Under the pieces are notes generated by a model that saw only the letters and a program-made list of their open reading frames with translations, was not told where the DNA came from and did not search any database. A stretch of 13,374 nt of DNA. It comes from a bacterium (lineage in GTDB: Bacteria > Babelota > Babeliae > Babelales > Babelaceae). This document shows positions 1-7,086 of this stretch, one piece after another (the stretch's first letter is position 1; each line of letters opens with the position of its first letter). The stretch spans positions 1-13,374 of the forward strand of contig JAJZMR010000043.1 in the NCBI GenBank assembly GCA_021847535.1. Reading direction: 5' to 3'. The translations under genes and the position numbers were made by a program.

Positions 1-687
1 GTTGGTTCTTCGCAGAATACGTGCGTTGGTGCAACGGCGGCACCCCTGTTGCAGCTTGGATCGGGCAATACTTTTGTGGGAGCAGCAATCGGATCTGCTA
101 TGGCATCGGGCGATAATAATACCTTTATTGGATATGCTGCTGGTATTAACAGCACTGCGAACAATAATATTATAATAGGTGCGCTTGCAGGTGGCGGAGT
201 AAAAACCGCTTCAAATGTGATCGCTATAGGTATCGGGGGAAGTGATATCTCAAGTACAACGTACATAGCAAATATCTATGGAGTGACGACATCAGGTAGT
301 AGTGCAGTTTTCTGTAGCAACACAGGACAATTAGGCACCGTAAGTTCATCAAAACGGTATAAAGATAATATTATGGATATAGGTACTTTTTCTGAAAAAA
401 TCTATCAGTTGCGACCAGTACAGTTTACCTATAAAATTGATGCAGAAAAATGGTTTGAAGCGGGGCTCATAGCTGAAGAAGTACATGATAAAATTCCAGA
501 GATTGTGGTATGCAAAGATGGGCAACCAGAAACGGTACGGTACCAACATTTACCAATTTTGATGCTCAACGAACAGCAAAAAGACCATAAAATCCTCCTT
601 GAGCTTAAAGAAGAAAACGCTCGCTTAAAGCAAGCTGTCGAATCGCTTATGCAACGGTTAACAGCGCTTGAAAATATTATTTCATAA
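1..687 (+). CDS. Surface/fibre-like protein with C-terminal S74 intramolecular chaperone domain (5' partial)
   Basis: The frame is open from base 1 to the TAA at 685-687 (228 residues visible), so the start lies outside the window. The N-terminal 75 or so residues are a Gly/Asn/Ser-rich series of loose repeats of roughly 20 residues (NTFVG, NTFIGYAAG, NIIIGALAG), the pattern of trimeric beta-helical stalks or YadA-like heads. From about residue 115 follows a Peptidase_S74 (chaperone of endosialidase) domain: the SSKRYK motif, then LRPVQFTYK, GLIAEEV, IPEIVV and the tyrosine-containing VRYQHL, then a C-terminal leucine-rich coiled coil (about residues 190-226). In the family a Ser-Lys dyad with S-x4-K spacing cleaves the chaperone off after trimer folding; here S116 and K121 have that spacing (the usual Asp after the Ser is Ser). 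A secreted or surface trimer is likely by inference; a phage tail-fibre origin is also possible. Confidence 0.8.
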   Translation, partial: VGSSQNTCVGATAAPLLQLGSGNTFVGAAIGSAMASGDNNTFIGYAAGINSTANNNIIIGALAGGGVKTASNVIAIGIGGSDISSTTYIANIYGVTTSGSSAVFCSNTGQLGTVSSSKRYKDNIMDIGTFSEKIYQLRPVQFTYKIDAEKWFEAGLIAEEVHDKIPEIVVCKDGQPETVRYQHLPILMLNEQQKDHKILLELKEENARLKQAVESLMQRLTALENIIS

Positions 688-707
688 GAACTCTTAGGTG
701 CGCTGGT

Positions 708-1601
708 TTAAACAATGTTTTGTACTTGCTCGCGCGCCTTTTCTAATTCAACCTTAATTGATATGGCGCATTGGCTCATAGATGAATCGCTGCATTTTGC
801 ATTAATTGTATTAATTTCGCGAAACATTTCTTGCAATATAAAGTCAATTTTTTTCCCTTTTTCAAGTTCATGGTGTGCCAGGACCATTTTAAAATGGTCC
901 AAGTGCGTTTTGAATCTAAATATCTCTTCATGAATATCAAGTTTATCAAGTTGTGAATAGAGCATTAAAAGATGTTGTTCTTTGTTTTCACTACCCTCTT
1001 GATAAGCGAATGTATTGAGCGTGGTTTTTATCGTTTCTTTTTTTTCTTGTAAGACTTCTTGTGCTCGCGGTTCTATTGTGTCTATTAATGTCTGCATTAC
1101 GGCTATGCGTGCTTCTAGGTCGTTATAGACAGAGGCGCCTTCTTGTAGCCGTGCAGCGCTAACCTGGTCAACAAGATCATGAATCCCTTGTAAAAAAAGA
1201 GAAAGCGCGTCCTTAGGGAGCAGCTCTTCAGGAATTTCGAAAATATGGGGCAGAGCGATAAGATCATGCAGTGTAATTCCCCCTTCTAGAGAGGTCGTCT
1301 TTTTAATGATGTCGATTGCTTCAAGATAATTTTTGATCATATCACGTGATGGCGTGACACGGCCTTTAAGAACTGAAGGGTTATGCAGATGTACCGTGAA
1401 AAATATGGTGCCACGGAATAATTTTTCCTTAAATATCTTGAGCGCGAGTGTTTCAACTTCTGTCAAGCAATAGGGAAGTTTAAATGTTGTTTCAAAAAAA
1501 CGGGCGTTGAGCGTTTTTATACTCAATGTCGCATACAAAACAGTATCTTTAAGCGGGATAGAAAGAGTTGAAGTTCCAAACCCGGTCATGCTCATGATCA
1601 T
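708..1601 (-). CDS. yicC: YicC/YloC family endoribonuclease
   Basis: A 297-residue protein starting MIMSMTGFG, the family's characteristic N-terminus (SMTGFG), with the matching C-terminus (KVELEKAREQVQNIV, containing the conserved REQVQN). Length fits the family (about 290). YicC proteins are RNA-binding/endoribonucleolytic factors implicated in RNA turnover in the cytoplasm. I chose the ATG at 1599-1601 because it gives the canonical N-terminus and has a weak GGA about 8 nt upstream. A longer frame from 1628 would add nine atypical residues, overlap yebC and has no visible ribosome site. The gene lies 4 nt behind the yebC stop, so the two are almost certainly cotranscribed and possibly translationally coupled. 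It converges on the S74 gene with only 20 bp between stops and no obvious terminator hairpin. Confidence 0.9.
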   Translation of the reverse strand: MIMSMTGFGTSTLSIPLKDTVLYATLSIKTLNARFFETTFKLPYCLTEVETLALKIFKEKLFRGTIFFTVHLHNPSVLKGRVTPSRDMIKNYLEAIDIIKKTTSLEGGITLHDLIALPHIFEIPEELLPKDALSLFLQGIHDLVDQVSAARLQEGASVYNDLEARIAVMQTLIDTIEPRAQEVLQEKKETIKTTLNTFAYQEGSENKEQHLLMLYSQLDKLDIHEEIFRFKTHLDHFKMVLAHHELEKGKKIDFILQEMFREINTINAKCSDSSMSQCAISIKVELEKAREQVQNIV

Positions 1602-1605
1602 AACG

Positions 1606-2322
1606 TTATTCCATATTCGTGTAGACATTTTGCACGTCGTCGAGTTCTTCTACCGCTTGCAAAAAGGTTAAAACTTCTTCTGCCTGTGTTTGGTTAAGCG
1701 CTATTTTTTGTTGTGCATACCAGCCGAGCTCCGCTTCTTCAATAGTCAGCCCAAGCTCTTTAACCAAAACCTCTTTGACCTGTTCAAGCGATTTTGGTTC
1801 GCAGATAATTTCATATGAATCATCAGTAACTGATAAAGTGATAATGGCAAAATCAAGGAGATGTTCAAGCAAGGTATCTTCTGTTGTTTTGCCTGTTCCG
1901 GTGACAATTGCTGCTCGTTGGAACATCCAGCCAACGGCACCTGCGTCAGCAATGCGGCCACCATTGCGTGAAAATACATGGCGCAATTCAGCAATTGCCT
2001 TGTTTTTATTATCTGTTAATACATCGATCATAAGAGCGACATTATGAGGGCCATAGCCTTCATATGTTTGTGCTTCGTATGCTTGCCCGGGCAGTTCGCC
2101 CGTCCCCTTTTTGATAGCGCGTTGAGCATTTTCAAGGGGCATATTGATCTCTTTTGCTTTATCTAACAAAAGTCGTAGTCGGGGGTTGCCTGCTGGGTCC
2201 CCACCGCCCAAACGTGCTGAAACGGTGATCTCTTTAATGAGTTTAGTAAATTTTTTGCCTCTTTTTGCATCAAGAATAGCTTTTTTATGCTTTATGGTAG
2301 ACCATTTGGAATGCCCAGACAT
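1606..2322 (-). CDS. yebC: YebC/PmpR family protein (TACO1-like translation factor)
   Basis: A 238-residue protein with the unmistakable N-terminus MSGHSKWSTIKHKK followed by DAKRGKKFTKLIKEI, then GNPRLRLLLDKAKEINMP and YEGYGPHNVALMID, all hallmarks of the YebC/TACO1 family; the length is typical (about 240-250). Members were long annotated as transcriptional regulators; TACO1 is a mitochondrial translation activator, and bacterial YebC has more recently been linked to relieving ribosome stalling at proline runs. An AAGG 8 nt before the ATG supports the start. The gene heads a two-gene unit with yicC. In many bacteria yebC sits with ruvABC; here ruvB is about 3 kb upstream on the same strand, separated by an ABC-F gene and an unknown secreted protein. 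Confidence 0.95.
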   Translation of the reverse strand: MSGHSKWSTIKHKKAILDAKRGKKFTKLIKEITVSARLGGGDPAGNPRLRLLLDKAKEINMPLENAQRAIKKGTGELPGQAYEAQTYEGYGPHNVALMIDVLTDNKNKAIAELRHVFSRNGGRIADAGAVGWMFQRAAIVTGTGKTTEDTLLEHLLDFAIITLSVTDDSYEIICEPKSLEQVKEVLVKELGLTIEEAELGWYAQQKIALNQTQAEEVLTFLQAVEELDDVQNVYTNME

Positions 2323-2400
2323 GCAGGTGCCCTTATGAAAAAATTATGTAACTATACGTAATGCTATTAAGCGTAGCCTGCCCAGCAATTTTTTTCAAAT

Positions 2401-2450
2401 GGGGAGCTCGACCCACTCCATGCGCTCAAGGCGAGCGGCTGGGTTCATTT
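2401..2450. repeat. GC-rich intergenic block, possible dispersed repeat
   Basis: This stretch is 64% G+C (32 of 50 bases) between AT-rich flanks. It can fold with an outer stem ACCCA (2411-2415) / TGGGT (2440-2444) and an inner stem CGCTC (2423-2427) / GAGCG (2433-2437). On the minus strand it also reads as a short open frame (MNPAARLERMEWVELPI). Composition so unlike its neighbours suggests a dispersed repeat or a structured RNA segment. No second copy is visible within this window, so the repeat assignment is tentative. Confidence 0.25.
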
Positions 2451-2484
2451 TACTTCTCTTGGTTGATTTTGGCCTTCTCTGGGG

Positions 2485-3245
2485 TCACAAAAACGATGAT
2501 ATAATTTTTTTTCCTTCGTAACTATATTGAAATGTTCCTTTCAATTCTTTTGTACCGTGGTGAGTGATAATTGCACCTGGTAAAAAAATCATCTGTTGTT
2601 TTCCGAAAAAGCCCTTTTGGCCGAATAAAAGCATAATAAGGTCAGTTGCTTTTAAAAAACTGTGTCTTTCTATATCGTCATCAGAAGGAGAACCCTTATA
2701 CGTGCGGTGCCCTTTTTGGGGATAAGATCTTTTTCAGATGTAATAGTTAAAACAACTTTATCGTTTGAGGCAGGTTTCCCAATAGTAATGGTATTTTCAG
2801 TTGGATCAATAGCTTCAACGATACTACCGTCATCGTAAAAAAATTTATTCAACCGTTCCTTGAGTTCGGGTGTTTTATTTTTTTGTCGATGTTTCTTGCG
2901 TTGACTGTTTTCACCCATGTCGACGGGCAGGTCATCTGTAAGCTCTTGAATCAGAGACGTGTTTATGGCAGGAGTGCTTTGAGGCTTGAGTAGATAGGTA
3001 AGCCTGGCAATTTCTTTTACAATGGGTCTTCCTTCATTCTTATTCGGCATCTGCTGCCATACGGTTTGACAGTGCGTTAATGCCTTTTCTAAATTCCCGT
3101 CACGTTCTAATTTTTGTGCCATAAGCATAAGGTAATTTCTGCAACTGTAAGAAGGTTTCCAGATTGTAATACCTGGGCGAACTAATAAAGCTTGGCTTTC
3201 GGTAAATAGGCATGCCAAAGCATAGGTATATATGATTTTTTTCAT
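2485..3245 (-). CDS. Secreted protein of unknown function, interrupted by a -1 frame break
   Basis: The first frame runs from ATG 3245 and encodes an N-terminal signal peptide (MKKIIYTYALACLFTESQA), a helical region (residues about 35-95, with a tetratricopeptide-like RDGNLEKALTHCQTV stretch), a basic, low-complexity linker (KKHRQKNKTPELKE, about 127-140) and a beta-rich part (EAIDPTENTITIGKP). It ends at 2670 in an unconvincing tail. The -1 frame is open from 2733 and continues with good coding composition (GSPSDDDIERHSFLKATD, ending KKIISSFL) to a TGA at 2485-2487. Joining the frames at the CCCCAAAAAGGG run (minus strand, 2710-2721) gives about 253 residues. I do not recognise the family. 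The break could be a real mutation, a sequencing error in the homopolymer, or programmed slippage. An AGAAG about 7 nt before the ATG is a plausible ribosome site. Confidence 0.6.
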
Positions 3246-3290
3246 AAAGATCTTCTGACGCCTTTACTTTTATTGACTATTTTCAATATT

Positions 3291-3318
3291 TACATATTTA
3301 ATGATGGTTTTTTCTCAA
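3291..3318 (-). promoter_or_regulatory. Candidate sigma70-type promoter upstream of the frame-broken secreted gene
   Basis: On the minus strand TTGAGA (3313-3318) and TATGTA (3291-3296) are spaced by 16 nt, about 46 nt upstream of the ATG at 3245. A perfect TTGACA also occurs just upstream (3322-3327) but has no good -10 at the standard distance. Two TTGA/TCAA inverted repeats flank this site (3271-3288 and 3323-3336). It is a consensus match read by eye only. Confidence 0.3.
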
Positions 3319-3379
3319 AAATGTCAATTTATTGACCTTATTTGATCAGGGCGTACGCCTGCAAAAAATATTAATTTAA

Positions 3380-3505
3380 AAGGTTTTTTATGAAAATTTT
3401 GATCCTGAAAGCGTATTCGTATCTTCTTGTCGTCCTTGTGATCGATTAAAGGAAATTACTCATTACGATTTATCGCCAACTGAAGCACACTATAAAAAAC
3501 TTTGA
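3380..3505 (+). pseudogene. Possible plus-strand gene remnant with a CxxC motif
   Basis: After a TAA at 3377-3379 this frame stays open for 41 codons and ends at TGA 3503-3505, encoding YENFDPESVFVSS then CRPCDRLKEI and HYDLSPTEAHYKKL. The composition is protein-like (aromatic, acidic and a Cys-x2-Cys), yet there is no ATG in this frame and no ribosome site for it. The same frame is also open upstream (about 3305-3376, including FDQGVRLQKILI) before the TAA. It may be the decayed 3' end of a gene; chance openness cannot be excluded. Its last 16 bases overlap the 3' end of the ABC-F gene on the other strand. Confidence 0.2.
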
Positions 3506-5289
3506 TAATAATGTTCCCATTCATTGTGCAATTCTTGCTCTTGGCGTTCAAGTTTTTCAAGAAGGGTATACGTTTGGGTAAAGGTTGCCGTTCCATAGAC
3601 AAGTTGGCCCAGCTCAACAGTAAGCGTTGCCCGTTGCTTGGTTATTTTATCAATTTCCCGTTCTATTTTTTGTATTTTTTTAGTAAGGTTCTCCGGTGGT
3701 GCAACTGCAGGAGTGTTTGCTTTACGAGGCTGTTTGAGGCTATTGTGATGGTCTTGGTAGGTTGCGGGCTGATTTGTTGCACTGCTCAGATATTCTTTTT
3801 GTTGTAGATATGCATGATAATTGCCCGGATAACATATTGCCGATGTGGCGGTCAGTTCTATTACCGCTGTTGCAAGCTGGTTAACAAAATCTTGGTCATG
3901 CGATACAAAAAGTATCGAACCGGAATATTCTTGCAGCGCTTTAAGTAAAACATCTTTAGATGGAATATCTAAATGATTTGTCGGTTCATCAAGAAGAAGC
4001 AAATTTGCTTGCTTGAGCAATACTTTGATCATGCCGACCCGACTTTTTTCGCCACCACTTAAGACCGCAATTTTTTTATAAATGTCATCATGTGAAAATA
4101 AAAAGCAGCCTAAAAGGCTCCGTATTTGCGCATCGGTATAGGTTGTTTGAAGGTCGTGCATAACTTCATCCCAAACGGTGTGTTCTGGTTTTAAGATGAG
4201 TGACTGCTCTTGATGAAACAATGCACTGGTAACCTGGTCGCCAAAGGAGGCAGTTCCCGCTAAAAGAGGAATTTTCGAAGCCAGGGCATGAAGCAACGTT
4301 GTTTTTCCCACGCCGTTTGCTGCAATAACTGCAATTTTTTCATTGCGTGTTACGGTAAAATTAAGCCCAGAAAAAAGTGGCACGTCTGCATAACCGGTGC
4401 TCAAGTTATGGACGGACAAAACTGTTTTTGCACTTTGTTTGATGGGCGGCAATGGTACGTTTAATACTGTTTTTTGTGCCTGTGGCTCGATACGGACCAT
4501 TTTTTCTAATTCTTTTTTCATACTTTGTGCTTGGCTTGCTCGTGATGCTGATGCACCAAAGCGAGCGATAGTCTCCTTTTTTTGGCGGATCATTTTTTGT
4601 TGTTGTATGTAGGCGGCCTGACGGGCTTCGTTCTGCTCGTGGTAACGAACTATGTAGCTATCATAGTTGCCGTCATACCAAACACCTTGTGGTGTATCGA
4701 GTGCAAAAATGCTTGTGCACAGCATATTAAGAAAATATTTTTCATGGCAAACAAGCAAAAAGCCAAACTGCGCTTGCTTGAGAAATTGCAAAAACCACTC
4801 TTTTGCAACAATATCAAGATGGTTGGTCGGTTCATCAAAAAGATAAAAATCAGCTTTTTGTACCAGAAGCTGTGCAAGTAATACACGCATTTTCCAACCG
4901 CCACTTAATGCATTGACGCGCATCTGCAGCCTATCGGTTGAAAAACCGAGTCCGCGTAATATTTTATCTGCCTGTGCCCTTACCTGTGCGGTGCCATGAT
5001 AAACAGTATTGGCAATCTCTTGTGAGCTGTCAACGATATGGTCAAGAACGCTTTTTTCTGAATCGAGAAAAATTTCTTGATTTAAGTAAGCGATACGCTT
5101 ACCGCCCAAAAGAGACACCGTTCCGCCATCGATTTCTTGTTGCCCCATAATAACCTTGAGCAGTGTCGATTTGCCATAGCCATTACGGCCGACAAGGCCG
5201 ATACGGTCATTTTCTTTAATTGTTGCTGTCAATTCATCAAAGATAGCACGGTTTCCAAAAGATAAAGATATATTTTTTAAAGTGATCAT
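3490..5289 (-). CDS. ABC-F family ATPase (duplicated ABC domains, translation factor type)
   Basis: A 599-residue soluble protein with two ABC cassettes and no membrane segments. Cassette 1: Walker A GRNGYGKS (34-41), signature LSGGWKMR (128-135), Walker B with DEPTNHLD (152-159), and a histidine switch in VCHEKYF (about 180-186). A charged helical linker spans about 213-265, the P-site tRNA-interaction motif region of the family. Cassette 2: Walker A ANGVGKTT (324-331), LSGGEKSR (410-417), DEPTNHLD (434-441) and VSHDQDF (462-468). A C-terminal coiled coil covers about 535-595. ABC-F proteins bind the ribosomal E site and ease stalled or antibiotic-blocked translation. The LSGGW signature in cassette 1 resembles YheS/GCN20-type members more than EttA, but I do not assign a subfamily. 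It starts 17 bp after the ruvB stop, so cotranscription is likely. The ribosome site is weak (GAAG). Confidence 0.93.
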   Translation of the reverse strand: MITLKNISLSFGNRAIFDELTATIKENDRIGLVGRNGYGKSTLLKVIMGQQEIDGGTVSLLGGKRIAYLNQEIFLDSEKSVLDHIVDSSQEIANTVYHGTAQVRAQADKILRGLGFSTDRLQMRVNALSGGWKMRVLLAQLLVQKADFYLFDEPTNHLDIVAKEWFLQFLKQAQFGFLLVCHEKYFLNMLCTSIFALDTPQGVWYDGNYDSYIVRYHEQNEARQAAYIQQQKMIRQKKETIARFGASASRASQAQSMKKELEKMVRIEPQAQKTVLNVPLPPIKQSAKTVLSVHNLSTGYADVPLFSGLNFTVTRNEKIAVIAANGVGKTTLLHALASKIPLLAGTASFGDQVTSALFHQEQSLILKPEHTVWDEVMHDLQTTYTDAQIRSLLGCFLFSHDDIYKKIAVLSGGEKSRVGMIKVLLKQANLLLLDEPTNHLDIPSKDVLLKALQEYSGSILFVSHDQDFVNQLATAVIELTATSAICYPGNYHAYLQQKEYLSSATNQPATYQDHHNSLKQPRKANTPAVAPPENLTKKIQKIEREIDKITKQRATLTVELGQLVYGTATFTQTYTLLEKLERQEQELHNEWEHYYQSFL

Positions 5290-5306
5290 GGAAATATCTT
5301 CATGTG

Positions 5307-6323
5307 TTAGTAAATGTGCCGTTGTCCGGTTTCTTTTTGTATATATTCTTGTAGTTTTTTGTGAGGAATCTGCCGCCCCCGTGGTGTCCGTTCTAAAAAA
5401 CCCTTGCGCATCAAAAAGGGTTCGTAAACTTCTTCGATTGTTTGACTATCCTCCCCAACCAGACAAGCGAGCGTTTCAAGACCGAGCGGGCCGCCATTAT
5501 GCTCACGGAGCATTTTGATAATTTTGTGGTCAAGCTGCGTCAAGCCTTGTTCATCTATGCCAAGAAAAGTGAGCGCTTCTTGGACCAACAGGTCAGTTGC
5601 ATGATTGTGATTATGTATTTGAGCAAAATCGCGCACCCGGCGTAATAACTTTTTTGCAATGCGCGGGGTTCCACGTGCTGCTGCAGCGATACGGAGTGAC
5701 GATTCATGCGATATTTTTAGTCCCAAGTGCGTCGAGTTTTGCAAAATAATTTTTTGAAGATCGTCGTCACTGTAATAATCGAGCCGTTCATTAATACCAA
5801 ATCTGCTTTGTAAGGGTGCTGATATCATGCCACTTTTAGTGGTTGCTCCAATGAGCGTAAAAGGATGCAACGGAAGATTGATCGATTTTGCTCCCGGACC
5901 TTGCCCGATAATAACATCGACACGAAAGTGTTCCATTGCATTATAAAGAACCTCTTCAACTGCGGTTGTCATGCGATGAATTTCATCAATAAATAAAATA
6001 TCGCGCGGTTCAAGACTACTGAGTAACGAAACCATATCGCCGGTGCGTTCAAGCATGGGACCGTTGCAAATTTTTATACCTACGCCCATAACTTGGGTCA
6101 TGATAAGAGCAAGAGTTGTTTTTCCCAGCCCGGGCGGGCCGAAAAGTAAAAGATGGTCGAGTGGCTCTCCTCGTAATTTTGCTGCATGACAATACAGTTT
6201 TAATTTCGTCTTGAGCTCGTTTTGACCGAGATAATCATCAAAATTTTTGGGATGAAAGTCGTATGATGCCTCTTCTGGCGCTTCATGGAGCGTCAAAGTT
6301 ATCAGTGGTTTGTCTGTTTCCAT
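5307..6323 (-). CDS. ruvB: Holliday junction branch-migration ATPase RuvB
   Basis: A 338-residue AAA+ motor that forms hexameric rings on RuvA-bound Holliday junctions and drives branch migration. Visible from the ATG at 6323: the N-terminal FDDYLGQ motif; Walker A GPPGLGKTT (62-70); Walker B ILFIDEIHR (109-117); sensor 1 LIGATTKSG (157-165); the SRFGI arginine-finger segment (R174); sensor 2 region RGTPRIAKKLLRRVRDF; and the C-terminal winged helix with GFLERTPRGR. Length is normal. A TTG at 6341 would add six residues but has no ribosome site either; I prefer the ATG. It lies only 6 nt after a good -10 hexamer, so translation may be leaderless. RuvA and RuvC are not in this window. Confidence 0.96.
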   Translation of the reverse strand: METDKPLITLTLHEAPEEASYDFHPKNFDDYLGQNELKTKLKLYCHAAKLRGEPLDHLLLFGPPGLGKTTLALIMTQVMGVGIKICNGPMLERTGDMVSLLSSLEPRDILFIDEIHRMTTAVEEVLYNAMEHFRVDVIIGQGPGAKSINLPLHPFTLIGATTKSGMISAPLQSRFGINERLDYYSDDDLQKIILQNSTHLGLKISHESSLRIAAAARGTPRIAKKLLRRVRDFAQIHNHNHATDLLVQEALTFLGIDEQGLTQLDHKIIKMLREHNGGPLGLETLACLVGEDSQTIEEVYEPFLMRKGFLERTPRGRQIPHKKLQEYIQKETGQRHIY

Positions 6324-6329
6324 GCTTAT

Positions 6330-6358
6330 AGTGTAAACCAAGGGGATAGGGAATACAA
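6330..6358 (-). promoter_or_regulatory. Candidate ruvB promoter (near-leaderless)
   Basis: On the minus strand TTGTAT (6353-6358) and TACACT (6330-6335) are separated by exactly 17 nt. The ruvB ATG begins 6 nt after the -10 element, which would place the transcription start at or beside the A of the ATG. No Shine-Dalgarno sequence is present before the ATG, consistent with a leaderless message. Consensus match by eye. Confidence 0.4.
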
Positions 6359-6365
6359 CATTCTG

Positions 6366-6830
6366 TTACTGATTTGGTAAATGGGCTACGAAAGTGGTTA
6401 ATGCCGTAAGGGCAGCGTCAGCGATTTTTTTGGTGAGTGTTGGTGGTTGTTCTTGCTTTTTCTTAGCCGTCTCTTCTTGCCTGGCCAGTATAGGCGCCAT
6501 AATTGCTCCTTTTTCTTTGGGCAATTGCTTGTTTAACTCGCGTCTTATTTCAATAAGCTGTTCGATATCTTTTTTTTCTGTTTCAGTAATGTGCAATTGT
6601 TCATTTGAGAAAATTTTTAAAATCTCTTTTAGTTTATCTTCAAGTTGTGTTTTTTCATCCTGAAACGTTGCTATTGTAGCATGGAAACGTTGTAAGTTAT
6701 TAAATTCTAAGGGAAATTCTTCCAAGGCCGCTTTTTGTTTTTCAATAAAATTATCTATAAAATCTATGCTCTTATTAAGGGTATAAAGATCTATTTTTTC
6801 GTTAAAATTTTTAATTTTATTTTTCTCCAT
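6366..6830 (-). CDS. Small charged coiled-coil protein of unknown function
   Basis: A 154-residue protein with no signal peptide or membrane segment. Residues about 1-110 are almost entirely charged helix with leucine/isoleucine heptads (for example QLEDKLKEILKIF, KKDIEQLIEIRRELNKQL), predicting a long coiled coil. A short, Pro/Gln/Lys-rich hinge (about 117-130) precedes a final small helix rich in Ala and Thr (IADAALTALTTFVAHLPNQ). I do not recognise a family. It lies 42 bp upstream of the ruvB ATG. An AAGG sits only 2 nt before the ATG, closer than ideal. A cytoplasmic structural or adaptor role is possible but unsupported. Confidence 0.65.
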   Translation of the reverse strand: MEKNKIKNFNEKIDLYTLNKSIDFIDNFIEKQKAALEEFPLEFNNLQRFHATIATFQDEKTQLEDKLKEILKIFSNEQLHITETEKKDIEQLIEIRRELNKQLPKEKGAIMAPILARQEETAKKKQEQPPTLTKKIADAALTALTTFVAHLPNQ

Positions 6831-6901
6831 TACCTTACTTTGCTCAGGCCACCTATTTGAATGGTTCGACAGCGAAGAGCGCTATATATTACAAATATGA
6901 A

Positions 6902-6929
6902 ATTATCACAGACTGGGGTGATAAGTCAA
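6902..6929 (-). promoter_or_regulatory. Candidate promoter for the coiled-coil gene (extended -10)
   Basis: On the minus strand TTGACT (6924-6929) and GATAAT (6902-6907) are 16 nt apart, with a TG one base before the -10 (TG-T-GATAAT). A transcript would have a leader of about 65 nt before the ATG at 6830. This is the clearest signal in the 256-base gene-free stretch 6831-7086. Confidence 0.35.
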
Positions 6930-6992
6930 TCATGTAATTCCTGGGCGTTTAGTATTGCAAGCCAATTTATCGATTCAATCAACCTATTGATA

Positions 6993-7019
6993 GCACACAT
7001 GCGAAAGTACTGTGTGTGC
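6993..7019. other. Intergenic inverted repeat (GCACACA / TGTGTGC)
   Basis: Perfect 7-bp arms GCACACA (6993-6999) and TGTGTGC (7013-7019) enclose a 13-nt loop, about 70 bp downstream of the rodA stop. There is no T run after the hairpin in the rodA direction, so it is not a textbook intrinsic terminator. It could protect the 3' end or be incidental. The rest of 6831-7086 holds no gene I can support. Confidence 0.3.
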
Positions 7020-7086
7020 GAGGATATCGATCCTTGTTATGGATGAGCATGCAGCGGGGGGGAAGTCGATAGTTTGAGTGATCGTA

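Noticed and set aside
1602..1628. The upstream ATG at 1628 as the yicC start
   Set aside because: It adds nine residues before the canonical SMTGFG N-terminus, overlaps yebC by 23 bases and has no ribosome site.
2401..2487. Stop-codon recoding (TGA read as an amino acid) to extend the frame-broken protein into MNPAARLERMEWVELPI
   Set aside because: Trp and Gly in the well-conserved genes use standard codons, no conserved gene here needs an in-frame TGA, and the sequence after the TGA differs sharply in base composition.
4582..4904. Overlapping ORFs of 84-99 codons on both strands inside the ABC-F gene
   Set aside because: They lie entirely within a clearly coding frame with intact ABC motifs and look like frame shadows.
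6993..7019. Rho-independent terminator for rodA
   Set aside because: The hairpin is good but it is not followed by a T run in the rodA direction and is about 70 bp past the stop, so it is listed only as an inverted repeat.
6861..7046. A 61-codon plus-strand ORF in the gap between the coiled-coil gene and rodA
   Set aside because: It has no ribosome site, an unremarkable composition with no recognisable motif, and runs against every neighbouring gene; a minus-strand promoter match explains part of the same bases.
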